A stretch of 64,000 bases of DNA, from assembly GCA_038888615.1 (NCBI GenBank), contig JAWAID010000001.1:124001-188000 (forward strand), given 5' to 3'. The DNA comes from Candidatus Korarchaeum sp. (GTDB lineage: Archaea; Korarchaeota; Korarchaeia; Korarchaeales; Korarchaeaceae). A model generated the notes under the pieces. That model was not told the DNA's origin and did no database searches. It worked only from the letters and a program-made list of their open reading frames with translations. Every line of letters starts with the position of its first letter. Position 1 is the first letter of the stretch. This document shows, one piece after another, positions 40,277 through 50,231 of the stretch. The translations under genes and the position numbers were made by a program.

Positions 40277-41818
40277 CTACTCCACTACGGCCACTATCTC
40301 CCCTATTCCCTTGGTCCTCCCCTCTCTGAAGACGAAGGAACTGCCTACCACCACGTACTCGGGCCTGAGGATGAACCTGAAGGTGACCTCAGCTATGTCT
40401 CCCGTCCTCAGATACGGCTTCGATGCTTCTACTAGCTTAGCTGGCTGTCTTATCGTCTTGAGATGTATCACGGGTTCGTAGCCGATCCTTATCGTGGTGG
40501 GATGATGGAGCACCCTTATGCGAGCTCTGAAGACCCTAACAGCCCTAGGCTTAGAGTTTATATCCAGTAGGACCATCCCCTTCCTTACTTCATCATAATC
40601 AGCGTTAGTCACTGCGAAAGTAGCGAACTGGCCTGCTAAAGCCCTCTCCACACTTACCCTGTTGACGTGAATGGACTTCACCCTGACGATCCTGAAGGAC
40701 CCGTCTTCGAACGGTCCTAGGAACGCTCTCTGACCTGATGATATGAAACCCGATTCAACCAAGCCTGAGAGCACGAGCCCCACTCCCGGGACGTTGAACT
40801 TATCGTCGACGTAGCTCAGGAACTCACCCCCTTGCCTCTCGGTCCAATCGATCCTCTGGGGCAGCATGTTGAGGAACCCCTTGAGGAGGCCCAGCCCATC
40901 CCCAGTGACGTTGGAGACCAGGAAGATTGGGGCTATCCTCCCATGTGGCATGTTCCTAGCTGCTAACGCGCAGTCCTTCTCATCCCTCACTATGAGAGGC
41001 ACCTTGTTGACACCGGGCAGCTTCAGGACGTTGATCACGCTATCCAAGCTCCTCCTGAGGACGTCCTCGGGGGTCATATCCACCTTCGTGACCACCACGA
41101 AGAAGGGTATCCCGAGCACGAGGGATATGCCCATGTGCTCCCTGAAGCTCCCGATGGGGCCCGCGTTAGCTGCTACAACTAGAGCAGTGTAATCGGGGAG
41201 GGATCCCATCACTCCCTTTAGCGTGGTCCTCAGGTACCTCTCGTGACCCGCTAGATCGATTAACGTGATGACCTTCGAGGATTTGAGGTATATCTCAGCC
41301 TCATCGTATGACCTGAGCTTATCGTTGACGGAATCTCCCGAGTCGTCGAAGCCGACTATATGGTAGCTGACCGAGGAGGACCTCCTGTACTTCAGCTCGT
41401 GCAGATACCTAACCACCTGGCTCATCGCGAATCCATCCCCATCATCCAAGACCCCCGAGACTAGGACACCCTTGAGCGTGGATTTACCGGCATCCACGTT
41501 CCCCAGGAGAGCTATGGATACCTGTATAGGTGGGAGATCCAAGCTCCTTCTTATTAGGAGCTCGTAAACGTAACCTCTAGATGCTCTCTCCTTCCTGACG
41601 ATGATGAACTTAGCTCCTAACCTCTCCGTTACCTCCTCCATCACCTTCAGGGACTCCGAGGCTTCCTCCTCAGTCAGGCCAAGGGGTACACCGTCGTCCG
41701 TGAGTCCGAGCTCGTAGAAGGCCTCTCCACCACCCTCATTGAGCCTGTAGTTGAGCTGAGTCACTAACCTCTCTATCCTCTCTTCGGATCCGGCCTCGAG
41801 CTTCAGCTTGTACTCCAC
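40277..41818 (-). CDS. GTPBP1-like translational GTPase (EF-Tu superfamily)
   Basis: A 513-residue GTPase. G motifs: VSIALLGNVDAGKSTLKGVL (G1), DLAGHERYLRTTLKGVMG (G3) and VTKVDMTPED (G4). These are followed by two EF-Tu-type beta-barrels (VGLVLSGLVESGFISSGQRA; KPRAVRVFRARIRVLHHPTT). The GTPBP1/2 group is eukaryotic and archaeal and is linked to mRNA or ribosome quality control. GTG start with AAGGTGGAG. A TATA-like GTATTTAG lies near 41849-41857. Confidence 0.85.
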   Translation of the reverse strand: MEYKLKLEAGSEERIERLVTQLNYRLNEGGGEAFYELGLTDDGVPLGLTEEEASESLKVMEEVTERLGAKFIIVRKERASRGYVYELLIRRSLDLPPIQVSIALLGNVDAGKSTLKGVLVSGVLDDGDGFAMSQVVRYLHELKYRRSSSVSYHIVGFDDSGDSVNDKLRSYDEAEIYLKSSKVITLIDLAGHERYLRTTLKGVMGSLPDYTALVVAANAGPIGSFREHMGISLVLGIPFFVVVTKVDMTPEDVLRRSLDSVINVLKLPGVNKVPLIVRDEKDCALAARNMPHGRIAPIFLVSNVTGDGLGLLKGFLNMLPQRIDWTERQGGEFLSYVDDKFNVPGVGLVLSGLVESGFISSGQRAFLGPFEDGSFRIVRVKSIHVNRVSVERALAGQFATFAVTNADYDEVRKGMVLLDINSKPRAVRVFRARIRVLHHPTTIRIGYEPVIHLKTIRQPAKLVEASKPYLRTGDIAEVTFRFILRPEYVVVGSSFVFREGRTKGIGEIVAVVE

Positions 41819-41921
41819 CTTCCCCTCATCCCTCTCGCGTTCCAGTCTAAATACCGATCACCCTTAGCTAAGCCTTCGGGATAAAAATAAATTAAGGCAC
41901 CTCCGGGATGAGTGGATCGTC

Positions 41922-42932
41922 ATGAGGCCCAAGGTTTTCATCACCAGGGAGATACCCGAGAGGGGGCTCTCGAGGATAAGGGAGCACTTCGAGGTCGACC
42001 TCTGGATGGATGAAGCACCTCCTCCAAAGGGCGTTATAATCGAGAGGGTCAAGGATTCCGATGCCCTGGTCTCCCTGCTCACGGATCCCATAGATGCCGA
42101 GGTCTACGATGCTGCTCCTAAGCTCAGGATAGTCTCTCAGTACGCGGTGGGTTACGATAACGTGGATGTGGATGGAGCGACGAGGAGGGGGATATACGTC
42201 ACTAACACGCCCGGCGTGCTCACCGAGACCACGGCTGACTTCGCCTTCGCCCTCCTGATGGCCGCCGCTAGACGGGTAGTAGAGGCCGACAGGTACGTCA
42301 GGGAGGGGAGGTGGAAGGTCGCTTGGCACCCCATGATGATGCTGGGCTTCGATGTGCACGGTAGGACGCTCGGTATAGTTGGCATGGGGAGGATAGGCGC
42401 CGCCGTGGCTAGGAGGGCCAAGGGGTTCGGGATGAGGATCCTCTACTACGATTCCATCAGGAGGGAGGACCTCGAGAGGGAGCTTGGGGTGGAGTACGTC
42501 CCCCTCGAGAGGCTCCTGGAGGAGTCCGACTTCGTCTCGCTTCACGTCCCCCTGACCCCCGAGACCCACCACATGATAGGGGAGGAGCAGCTCCGGAGGA
42601 TGAAGCCCACGGCCATACTAGTGAACACAGCTAGGGGGAAGGTAGTGGACCAGAAGGCCCTCTACAGAGCTCTGAAGGAGGGATGGATAGCAGGAGCTGG
42701 TTTGGATGTCTTCGAGCAGGAGCCGATCCCACCCGATGATCCGTTGCTCAAGCTGGACAACGTGGTCCTTGCACCTCACGCCGCGAGCGCGAGCCACGAG
42801 ACCAGGTCGAGGATGGCTGAGATGGTCGCTGAGAACCTGATAGCTTTCAAGAGGGGAGAGGTTCCCCCCAACTTGGTGAACCCCGAGGTGGTTAAGGTTA
42901 GGCCTCCGGGTTTCCGAATCAACTCGAGCTGA
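41922..42932 (+). CDS. D-isomer-specific 2-hydroxyacid dehydrogenase (glyoxylate/hydroxypyruvate reductase type)
   Basis: A 336-residue NAD(P)H-dependent oxidoreductase. Rossmann motif [20 protein letters not shown]; catalytic Arg in [15 protein letters not shown]; Glu in [10 protein letters not shown]; His in [14 protein letters not shown]. Closest to archaeal glyoxylate reductases by these motifs. A TATA-like AAAATAAATTAAGG (41883-41896) precedes it with a short leader. It overlaps the convergent mtnA gene by 14 nt. Confidence 0.92.
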   Translation: MRPKVFITREIPERGLSRIREHFEVDLWMDEAPPPKGVIIERVKDSDALVSLLTDPIDAEVYDAAPKLRIVSQYAVGYDNVDVDGATRRGIYVTNTPGVLTETTADFAFALLMAAARRVVEADRYVREGRWKVAWHPMMMLGFDVHGRTLGIVGMGRIGAAVARRAKGFGMRILYYDSIRREDLERELGVEYVPLERLLEESDFVSLHVPLTPETHHMIGEEQLRRMKPTAILVNTARGKVVDQKALYRALKEGWIAGAGLDVFEQEPIPPDDPLLKLDNVVLAPHAASASHETRSRMAEMVAENLIAFKRGEVPPNLVNPEVVKVRPPGFRINSS

Positions 42933-43959
42933 GCGCCCTCCTTATTCCCTCCTCGAGGGGCCTCCCGATCATCCCCCTCTCAGTTATTATGCCGGTGATG
43001 TTGTCGGGAGGGGTCCTATCGAAAGCCGGGTTCAGTACCTCAACGCCCTCGGGCGCTATCCTCCTTCCGTTCACCACCAACACCTCCTCCGCGTCCCTCA
43101 TCTCTATCCTCACGTCGCGCCTCGAGGACCTCGGATCTATGGTGGAGGTTGGCGCCGCCACGTAGAAGGGGACCCCGTGCTCCTTGGCCAGCACAGAGAG
43201 GGTGTAAGTCCCTATCTTATTGAACACGGTACCGTCGGATAGTATCCTATCAGCCCCGGTTATTATGAGGTCTATCCCTACCTCGGAGATCACGTAGCCC
43301 GCGGCGCTGTCCACTATGAGCTTCACCGGTATCCCAGCTCTCCTCAGCTCGAAAGAAGTTATCCTAGCTCCCTGTAGCACCGGTCTAGTCTCCAGCACGT
43401 AAACCTCGAAGTTCACACCGTCCCTCTTCGCTAAGTAAAGCGGGGCTGTTGCTGTCCCGAGCCACACGGTAGCCAGGGAGCCCGCGTTACATATGGTCAT
43501 CACCCTGGATCCCTCCTCCACCAGGTGCCTCCCGTTCTCCCCTATCGATAGGTTGGCCCTCACGTCCTCCTCCGCTATCTCCCTAGCCTCCCTAACGGCC
43601 CTTTCCCTCATCTCCCTCGGGTCCCTGGCCCCATGGATGGCGCGCATCACCCTATCTATAGCCCAGAAGATGTTGTAAGCTGTCGTCCTCGTCGACATCA
43701 GAAGCTCGGCTGCTCTCCTCATCTCCCCGATGAAGAAATCCCTATCCTCCGAGTCGATGGCCTTAGAGTGGAGGGCGAGACCGAATGCGGCTGCCGCAGC
43801 TATAGCCGGCGCTCCCCTCACCACCATGTTCCTTATAGCGAGGGAAACGCAATCTACGTCCTCGCACTCGAAGAACGTCAGTTCCTCAGGAAGTTTCCTC
43901 TGATCTACCATTATCACCTTTCTACCATCGAACTCAACTGTCCTAGGTAGATCTATCAT
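42919..43959 (-). CDS. mtnA: S-methyl-5-thioribose-1-phosphate isomerase-like protein (MtnA/eIF2B-alpha superfamily)
   Basis: A 346-residue sugar-phosphate isomerase. [40 protein letters not shown] (catalytic Cys), [40 protein letters not shown] (catalytic Asp) and [13 protein letters not shown], then [20 protein letters not shown] are MtnA-type. THCNAG is changed to TICNAG. In archaea this family may serve methionine salvage or pentose-phosphate salvage; ribose-1,5-bisphosphate isomerase is a relative. It overlaps the DUF434 gene by 17 nt. Confidence 0.87.
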   Translation of the reverse strand: MIDLPRTVEFDGRKVIMVDQRKLPEELTFFECEDVDCVSLAIRNMVVRGAPAIAAAAAFGLALHSKAIDSEDRDFFIGEMRRAAELLMSTRTTAYNIFWAIDRVMRAIHGARDPREMRERAVREAREIAEEDVRANLSIGENGRHLVEEGSRVMTICNAGSLATVWLGTATAPLYLAKRDGVNFEVYVLETRPVLQGARITSFELRRAGIPVKLIVDSAAGYVISEVGIDLIITGADRILSDGTVFNKIGTYTLSVLAKEHGVPFYVAAPTSTIDPRSSRRDVRIEMRDAEEVLVVNGRRIAPEGVEVLNPAFDRTPPDNITGIITERGMIGRPLEEGIRRALSSS

Positions 43960-44563
43960 CCAGAAGCCCCTTCAGAATTCCCTTATCCGTAAATAACCTT
44001 TTCGGGGCCACCCCTAATCTCTCGAGCGTGGCGCGCGCTAGGTCAACCACCGCTCTAGCGGCTCCTATTATCCTGGAGTCGCTACTGGCAACTACCTCGT
44101 GATTCACTATCTCAGAATCCACCCTTCTCGATGTCTTAACCTCCAGCCCCGCCAGTCCCCTGATCCTCCTGGCGATTAGGCCGCTCCTCGGGATGGGTGA
44201 GTCCAGGTAAATGGTCACCCTCCTGGGGCTCAGCTCATCCAACGTCTCCTTGATCGCGAGGACAGCCCTCTCGAAGAGGGGGGATGGTCTGTAGGATGAG
44301 TAGGATAGGGTGAGGTCTCTAACGATTCCATCGGAGCAGAGGTAAACGGGATCCCCAGCTAGAGCCCTCTCCACCGTTATTATGACGTTGAAACCATCGA
44401 CCCCGAGGTCCGAGCCCCTGAGCACTTGAGGGGGAACCACCTTGAGGGCGTTCCTGATGGACTCCTCGGGGGGCCTCACCAGCTTGGATAGGGCCACCCT
44501 CTCCACCTTCCTCAGGGAGAAGGACCTGGCCAGCGAATCTACAGGATCGGGCACACCTAGCAA
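43943..44563 (-). CDS. DUF434-family protein
   Basis: A 206-residue archaeal protein of unknown function. SLRKVERVALSKLVRPPEES, GSDLGVDGFNVIITVERALA and VDSEIVNHEVVASSDSRIIG are recognisable DUF434/DUF5616-type segments with acidic conserved residues, suggestive of a nuclease-like fold (inference). Translation is open upstream of the TTG at 44563, and the sequence there (RELVERLSYPALLLYLLGV) resembles the conserved N-terminus, but no ATG, GTG or TTG is visible before alaS. Possibly an unusual start. Confidence 0.75.
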   Translation of the reverse strand: MLGVPDPVDSLARSFSLRKVERVALSKLVRPPEESIRNALKVVPPQVLRGSDLGVDGFNVIITVERALAGDPVYLCSDGIVRDLTLSYSSYRPSPLFERAVLAIKETLDELSPRRVTIYLDSPIPRSGLIARRIRGLAGLEVKTSRRVDSEIVNHEVVASSDSRIIGAARAVVDLARATLERLGVAPKRLFTDKGILKGLLDDRST

Positions 44564-44598
44564 GTAGAGGAGGAGAGCTGGATACGATAGCCTTTCGA

Positions 44599-47316
44599 CT
44601 AACTCCCTTCTAATCGTCTCCTCAGCACCTCCAGGAACTCTTGGAACCTCTCACTGGGCACTGAACCCTTGCCCAGCTTCCAGTTACCTCCTCCCCCTCC
44701 CCCAAGTTGCTTGGCTATCTCCCTCAGGGTGCCACCGACCTCTATCTCCCCCTCCTCGTAACCAGTGGCTAGTAAGCCGAGCTCAGCCCTACCCCCGGAT
44801 ACCTTGACCAGGAGGAGCAGTCTCCTCTCCCCGGCCGCCAGCCTATCGGCCAGCTTTATCCCCTCATCTACGCTCACCTCCTCCAGCTTGACCACGGATA
44901 GCGGATGCCTCCCAACCCTCTCGTAGTTCTCGATGGCCCTCCCTATTAGCTCCTCCTCCCTCTCCCTCATCCACCTCCTCTTCTCCCTCCTGAGATCCCT
45001 TAGCTCCTCCAGGATCCCCTTCACGACGCTATCCACTTCCTCCTCACTCACACCGGTCTCCTGAGCTATTGATTTGAGCTTCTGATGGATATCAACTATC
45101 CTGCTGACTGCCGGAATTCCAGCGGAGAACTCAATTCTTATGACGCCGTCCTGTATCTTCCTGGCTCTCCAGACCTTTATCGTACCTACCTCACCCGTCC
45201 TGAGGACGTGAGTGCCCCCGCAAGCTTGAGCGTTGAACCCCTCTATCTCCACCACCCTCAGCACGGGGTCGGGCACCACACCGCCCTGGTAGAGGGTGAA
45301 GCCGTACCTCCTCTCAGCGTCGGTCCTCACCAGCCAGGCTGTCCTAACGGGTAGGTTCATCATGACGACTTCGTTAGCTAGTAGCTCTATCCTCCTCAGC
45401 TCATCCGAGCTTATCTGCTTGTAATGAGTTATGTCAAGCCTGCTCTCCTCATCCCCCTTCTGAGCCCCCCACTGCCAGACGTGGGAGCCCAGCACCCTCC
45501 TAGCTGACTCGAGGAGTATGTGTGTGGCTGTGTGGTGCCTCATCCTACTGAGCCTCCTAACGGCATCTACCTTACCCCTCACCCAAGCTCCCGGAGGCGG
45601 TAGCTTCCCCTCGATCCGGTGGAGGACCCTACCAGCGTGCTTCTCAGCTCCCACCACCCTGGCCGAGCCCCCCTCCCACTCCACCGTGCCCAGGTCGGGG
45701 GGTTGACCCCCTCCCTCCGGGTAGAAGGCGGTGGAGTCCAGGAGGAGCTTCCCATCCACGTAACCCAGTGCCCTAGCCTCGAATTCAAGCATGTACGGAT
45801 CCTGATAGTAGAGAAGTCTAGTTGGCGGGAACCTCATCAGCTCCTCGAGGTGAGGGTATACCTTAGGTGGCTCCGGCTTCCTTGACTCGTGCCTCGCCGC
45901 TACTATCTCGAAGAAGTTATCAGGTACGTCCAGTTTTCTGCCTAAGCTCTCAGCCACCTTCTGGACCATATCGGGGGGCAGGCCGTGCGAGTCATAGAGC
46001 ACCACGAGGTCCTCAACGCTCAAGTCCCCCTTCTCCCTCAGGAGATCCGATAGCACCCTTCTGCCCCTCTCCACAGCCTCCCTGTACCTCGCCTCCTCTA
46101 TGTTCACCATCTCGGCTATCCTGTCGATGGCCTCCTTAAGCTCGGGAAACCCCCTCATCGACCAGTACTCAGCCTGCTTAACGACCAGCTCGGATAGGGG
46201 TACATCGGAGCCCAGCTCCCCGAGGGCCCTCAGGCTCCTCCTTATCAGGAGCCTTCCGAGGTAACCCTCGTTTACATTGGAGGGGACTAGACCGTCCGCT
46301 ATCATGAACGCTAGGGCCTTAGTGTGATCTAAAAGTGAGAAGACCCTCTCAAGCGGAGCTATATTGCTGTCCAATGTATGGGGATCGATCCCTATGAGCC
46401 TGGATGCCTCCAGCCTCAGGGAGGATACCTTCCTCCCTTTCTCCAGCTCCCTGAGTATGGAGGAGACCCTGGAGTAAGCCGCTAGCAGGGATCTCTCGGG
46501 TTCCTCCAATCCCAGTTCCCTCATGAAGTCCCTGAGCAGGCTCCCGTAGACGGCGTGGAACCCTGTCAAATCCCCCCTAACTAACCAGGTTATCCTCTCC
46601 AAGCCGTATCCCGTATCCACCACCTTGGTGTCCATGGGGACGTACTCACCGTCCTCGACCCTGTACTGCATGAAGACGAGGGTCGCTATCTCGAGACCCC
46701 TAGCTATGGGCTCCAGGTCAGGGCCCGCGTTACCTCCACCCTCCCACACCCCCTCCTTGTAGGTTATCTCCTCCTCTGGGATCCCTAACACGGTTGTAGC
46801 GTACTCATGGAAGAGCTCCACGGTCCTATCTATCCAGTAGACGAACCTCTCCTTGGTGTTGAAGGCGTGGTGGGCCATCATCTCGAATATGGAGAGGTGC
46901 CTGCCCATGGTGGGGCCGACCTTGTCTATGTCCTTCAGCCTTATGCAAGGTTGGGATATGACCAGCGGGTTCGCTGGTGGAGGCACCAAGCCGGCTGTTA
47001 CGAACGGCTGGAAGTCAACTATGGAGGCGCTTGTCAGGAAGAGATCGTCCCTCCACCTAGCTATCACCGGGTACCTATTGATCCTGGCGTGCCCCTTCCC
47101 CTCGAAGAACCTGAGGAAGTCCTCTCTAACCTCCTCAAGGCCCTTCTCGGAGATCCCATTACCTATGAAGGTGTAGGGCTCGCAGGGAGCTTCCCCGCAA
47201 GTCTCCCTATTTGTCAGTGTCCAGAAGTACTCCCCGCACTTCGGGCATCTCCTCCTGACGTACCCCCTTGACCTCAGGAACCCCACATCCACCGGCTCCC
47301 CTTTCATTAGCTGCAC
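44599..47316 (-). CDS. alaS: Alanyl-tRNA synthetase, archaeal type
   Basis: A 905-residue enzyme. The N-terminal archaeal zinc element (RRRCPKCGEYFWT) comes first; aminoacylation core FLRFFEGKGHARINRYPVIA and FQPFVTAGLVPPPANPL; editing domain with RMRHHTATHILLESARRVLG (HxxxH) and QACGGTHVLRTGEVG (C...H); and the C-Ala end with GGGGGGNWKLGKGSVPSERF. The GTG at 47316 is 26 nt from a TATA (TTATATAAAT, 47337-47346), hence probably leaderless; the ATG at 47307 is a close alternative. Confidence 0.95.
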   Translation of the reverse strand: MQLMKGEPVDVGFLRSRGYVRRRCPKCGEYFWTLTNRETCGEAPCEPYTFIGNGISEKGLEEVREDFLRFFEGKGHARINRYPVIARWRDDLFLTSASIVDFQPFVTAGLVPPPANPLVISQPCIRLKDIDKVGPTMGRHLSIFEMMAHHAFNTKERFVYWIDRTVELFHEYATTVLGIPEEEITYKEGVWEGGGNAGPDLEPIARGLEIATLVFMQYRVEDGEYVPMDTKVVDTGYGLERITWLVRGDLTGFHAVYGSLLRDFMRELGLEEPERSLLAAYSRVSSILRELEKGRKVSSLRLEASRLIGIDPHTLDSNIAPLERVFSLLDHTKALAFMIADGLVPSNVNEGYLGRLLIRRSLRALGELGSDVPLSELVVKQAEYWSMRGFPELKEAIDRIAEMVNIEEARYREAVERGRRVLSDLLREKGDLSVEDLVVLYDSHGLPPDMVQKVAESLGRKLDVPDNFFEIVAARHESRKPEPPKVYPHLEELMRFPPTRLLYYQDPYMLEFEARALGYVDGKLLLDSTAFYPEGGGQPPDLGTVEWEGGSARVVGAEKHAGRVLHRIEGKLPPPGAWVRGKVDAVRRLSRMRHHTATHILLESARRVLGSHVWQWGAQKGDEESRLDITHYKQISSDELRRIELLANEVVMMNLPVRTAWLVRTDAERRYGFTLYQGGVVPDPVLRVVEIEGFNAQACGGTHVLRTGEVGTIKVWRARKIQDGVIRIEFSAGIPAVSRIVDIHQKLKSIAQETGVSEEEVDSVVKGILEELRDLRREKRRWMREREEELIGRAIENYERVGRHPLSVVKLEEVSVDEGIKLADRLAAGERRLLLLVKVSGGRAELGLLATGYEEGEIEVGGTLREIAKQLGGGGGGNWKLGKGSVPSERFQEFLEVLRRRLEGS

Positions 47317-47336
47317 CTCACCTAAAGCCCCAACCG

Positions 47337-47346
47337 AATTTATATA
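47337..47346 (-). promoter_or_regulatory. TATA box of alaS
   Basis: Minus-strand TTATATAAAT, about 26 nt before the proposed GTG start of alaS. The 47347-47556 stretch between it and rpl12 holds no gene. TTGAGTT/AACTCAA (about 47545-47561) sits at the rpl12 stop codon and may be a terminator. Confidence 0.5.
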
Positions 47347-47556
47347 ACGCGACGGGATGTCCGTGTTCAGCGGTCCCCAGATTGTTGACTTAATTTCCAA
47401 TATGCGTCATCAGGAACGATCTCTCCCATATAGCAGTATTCCCTATAATATATGCATCCGATGCGTTTTGAGAGGCCCGATGCGAAGCCCACCAGGGCCC
47501 CGAGCGCCGCAGCTGTCGATTTCAGGTTCGGTGAATCGATTTTTTGAGTTAAAAAC

Positions 47557-47865
47557 TCAACCGAAGAGGGCCCCTAGACCCGCTAAAGCGGCCTCCTCCT
47601 CTTCCTTCTCCTCCTTCTTCTCTTCCTTCTTCTCCTCCTTCCTCTCTACCGGCGCTGGGGCCACTGCTGGAGCCACGGGCATCGCGGTAGCTTGACTCAC
47701 GAGCTCATCTATGTTCACGTTGGAGAGAGCGCTGACCAGCTGCTTTATCCTGGCTGGATCCGGCTCAGCCCCAGCTGCCCTCAGTACCTGTTCCAGGTCA
47801 CTCGGCTCAACCTTCCTCTTGACCTCATGGAGCATGAGAGCGGCATATATGTACTCCATTCCCAT
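47557..47865 (-). CDS. rpl12: Ribosomal stalk protein L12 (P1/P2 type)
   Basis: A 102-residue acidic protein. [20 protein letters not shown], then [20 protein letters not shown] forms the dimerisation domain. An Ala/Pro hinge follows, a Lys/Glu-rich stretch ([20 protein letters not shown]), and the archaeal tail AGLGALFG. It is alone here, away from rpl10 and rpl1. ATG 47865 with GGGGTG upstream; a second ATG lies at 47859. Confidence 0.94.
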   Translation of the reverse strand: MGMEYIYAALMLHEVKRKVEPSDLEQVLRAAGAEPDPARIKQLVSALSNVNIDELVSQATAMPVAPAVAPAPVERKEEKKEEKKEEKEEEEAALAGLGALFG

Positions 47866-47910
47866 ACCGATGCACCCCGATCCCTTCGGCCCTACACTAT
47901 TTTAAGGTTG

Positions 47911-50097
47911 CTATCCCTCGAAGGCGCTCGGCCTCCTGCTCAACCTCCTCCCCACCTTGAGACCGAATCCCCTGGTCACTCCCAACACGAACATGGCCAC
48001 TAGGATCACTGAGAAGGTGAATATCGATAGATAGAAGACCCTAGTCTCGAAAGGAGTGACTACCACCGTGCTGTAGTAGTACGAGGCCGTTGGGATGTTT
48101 AGAGTGGATGATCCATCGGGAGTGAGGTAGGAGATGCTGTTAACCCTTATCCACTGCTTTCCGGTTGTTTGGGTCTTCAGCGTGAGTATCATCTTCAGAA
48201 AGCCCTGGGGTTTTACCGTATCGCAACTCAGCCTGAGCTTGACCGACCTCTCCCCCGGCTCCCAGATCGGCTGCTCGCACACCACACCCTCCCCCTTGTC
48301 CACCTTAGGCGGGTTCACCATGTAGAGACCCGGGCTGAACTCAAGTTCCACGCTCAACCTCTTAGCGTCCCCATTCCCCTTGTTAATCGCGTATATCGAG
48401 AACTCGATTAGGGAGTTGGTGACCGTTATGTTCGGGGGCATGTCCTCGACCCTAACCGATAGCTCGGGCTTCACTATGGTGACCACCACGGGGGACTTCA
48501 TGATCGAGAGTATCGTCTTCTGACCCTCCATTGGATCCACGTAGGTGACTTTAGCCGATCCGAAAGTGGCCACCCCCTCTCTAACAGCCCTTATCTTGTA
48601 CGAGAGGGCTAAGACGCTACCTGGTGCTAACGTACTGGCTGACAGCTTCGTGTCCCCTGAGACCAGCTTGAAGATATCCCTCGGGAAGTCGTCCTCTATT
48701 GAGACCTTAGTGGCTGCGGCCGTACCGTTGTTGCTCACTATCACGCTCACCTCTACCGTCCCGTTCAAGGGTATCGTGGAGGAAGATATTGTCTTCGTCA
48801 CGTACAGCTTAGATATGCCCGGTTGCCTGACGCTTATGGCGAACGATCGCGATGCCTCGTAGTACTTGTTCCTTATATCGAAGTAGCCCGCGGTTACGTT
48901 CACCCTGTATATCGTGCCCCCTGAGCCCTTCGGCACAACTATCCTGAACTCCACCTTATCCGTCTTAGCCTTAGGAGGCATCTCCTTCGTTACTACTATC
49001 GGGAAGGTCCTACCAGCCACGCTCGATGGTGCCGTTATCTCGACTGGGAGGTCCGGGTTCACGATGACCCTTATGGTCGTGTTGTAAGCCGAGTCAGCCC
49101 CCACGTTCTGGAGGTAGAAGCTGAAGGAGATGGGGGTGCCCTCATCGACTTCCATATCGCCAGTGGGCCTCTCAGCCACCACCTGAATTGCTGGATTACC
49201 CGTGCGCCCCTTGTACTTCAGACCGAATACGAGGTTCGCGGCGCTGCTGACCGTCTTGGAGGCGTTGGGATCGTACCTATATACCTTGACGTTCCTGGTC
49301 TCGTTGAAGCGCTCGTACTTGAAGGAGGTCCCGTAGAGGACGTTGAACCTCACGGTGTAGTTCCCGTACTTGTACTCTCCGGGTCCCGCTTTGAAAGTCA
49401 GGCTCACGCTGTAGGACCCTCCCACCTCCAGGCCACCGAAGGATATGTTAGCGCTGCCCGAAGTCACGGATGAGGGTGTGGGGATCGCTTGGGTCAGGTT
49501 TATCGACCCCTCCCCCTCGTTCCTCCACCAGTTGATGAAGAGCTTGACCCACCTCACCGTGGCGGGTCCCTCGTTCCTCACCGTCAGTGGTATGTTGACC
49601 TCGGAGCTAGGGGCGTCGAATTCCTTGACCTTAGGGAAGCCCAGGTTGAGCGTTAAGTTCGCATCGGGTGAGTATATCGAGTCAACGATATCGAAGGCTA
49701 TCGTCTTATTCTCCCTGCTGCTCTCATCACCCTTCAGGATTATCCTGTAGAGTATGTTTCCCCCCTTATCGAAGGGGCAGTTCTCCCTAACGACGATCTC
49801 GGCCCTGGTCGGGATGGGGCCCCCTCCCTCCATGTAGGCCCAGGCACCGCCTCCGCTCAGACAGGGGTTGTCCATGCTGCCCCTGTACACCTGGGCCTTC
49901 ACCACGTAAGCTGGGTATACGTAGTCTATCTTAGCGTGCAACTTGTAGCCGCCGGGCAGGTCGAATAGGACGCCATCCTTAGCGGTGAGACCGAGCCAGT
50001 CGTACCTAACCTCCTGGGCCTCCGGAGATGGGGGGTTCAACTGGGCGATCATCAGGCATAGCATGAGTAACGTTATTAACTTCAGCCTCATGACCAT
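47911..50097 (-). CDS. Membrane-anchored surface protein with repeated DUF11/CARDB-like beta domains
   Basis: A 728-residue exported protein. Signal peptide at 1-27 (MRLKLITLLMLCLMIAQL). Several Ig-like beta domains follow, with motifs such as VNIPLTVRNEGPATVRWVKL (about 168), ISFSFYLQNVGADSAYNTTI (about 322) and GTVEVSVIVSNNGTAAATKV (about 440, DUF11-type). A C-terminal membrane helix (VFYLSIFTFSVILVAMFVLG) ends in a basic tail. Many Asn-x-Ser/Thr sites suggest glycosylation. Cell-envelope role inferred from neighbours. The TATA at 50121-50131 is shared with the divergent tRNA-Arg. Confidence 0.75.
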   Translation of the reverse strand: MVMRLKLITLLMLCLMIAQLNPPSPEAQEVRYDWLGLTAKDGVLFDLPGGYKLHAKIDYVYPAYVVKAQVYRGSMDNPCLSGGGAWAYMEGGGPIPTRAEIVVRENCPFDKGGNILYRIILKGDESSRENKTIAFDIVDSIYSPDANLTLNLGFPKVKEFDAPSSEVNIPLTVRNEGPATVRWVKLFINWWRNEGEGSINLTQAIPTPSSVTSGSANISFGGLEVGGSYSVSLTFKAGPGEYKYGNYTVRFNVLYGTSFKYERFNETRNVKVYRYDPNASKTVSSAANLVFGLKYKGRTGNPAIQVVAERPTGDMEVDEGTPISFSFYLQNVGADSAYNTTIRVIVNPDLPVEITAPSSVAGRTFPIVVTKEMPPKAKTDKVEFRIVVPKGSGGTIYRVNVTAGYFDIRNKYYEASRSFAISVRQPGISKLYVTKTISSSTIPLNGTVEVSVIVSNNGTAAATKVSIEDDFPRDIFKLVSGDTKLSASTLAPGSVLALSYKIRAVREGVATFGSAKVTYVDPMEGQKTILSIMKSPVVVTIVKPELSVRVEDMPPNITVTNSLIEFSIYAINKGNGDAKRLSVELEFSPGLYMVNPPKVDKGEGVVCEQPIWEPGERSVKLRLSCDTVKPQGFLKMILTLKTQTTGKQWIRVNSISYLTPDGSSTLNIPTASYYYSTVVVTPFETRVFYLSIFTFSVILVAMFVLGVTRGFGLKVGRRLSRRPSAFEG

Positions 50098-50120
50098 CCG
50101 GGCCCACCTAGGTGGTGCAG

Positions 50121-50131
50121 TATTAATTATG
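50121..50131. promoter_or_regulatory. Symmetric TATA between tRNA-Arg and the DUF11 protein gene
   Basis: TATTAATTATG is TATA-like in both directions. Its centre lies about 29 nt from the minus-strand ATG (50097) and 31 nt from the 5' end of tRNA-Arg (50157). No other AT-rich element lies between them. Confidence 0.45.
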
Positions 50132-50156
50132 ATTTCGATGATAGACGAATACGCGT

Positions 50157-50231
50157 GGGCCCGTAGCTCAGCAAGGACAGAGCGGCGGCCTTCTAAGCCG
50201 CAGGTCGGGGGTTCGAGTCCCCCCGGGCCCG
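50157..50231 (+). tRNA. tRNA-Arg (TCT anticodon)
   Basis: Acceptor GGGCCCG pairs with CGGGCCC, discriminator G. D stem GCTC/GAGC. Anticodon stem GCGGC/GCCGC encloses CTTCTAA (anticodon TCT, reading AGA/AGG, the dominant Arg codons here). T arm GGGGG-TTCGAGT-CCCCC. No intron, no encoded CCA. It lies between two surface-protein genes of the opposite strand; the stop of the next gene starts at 50232. Confidence 0.96.
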
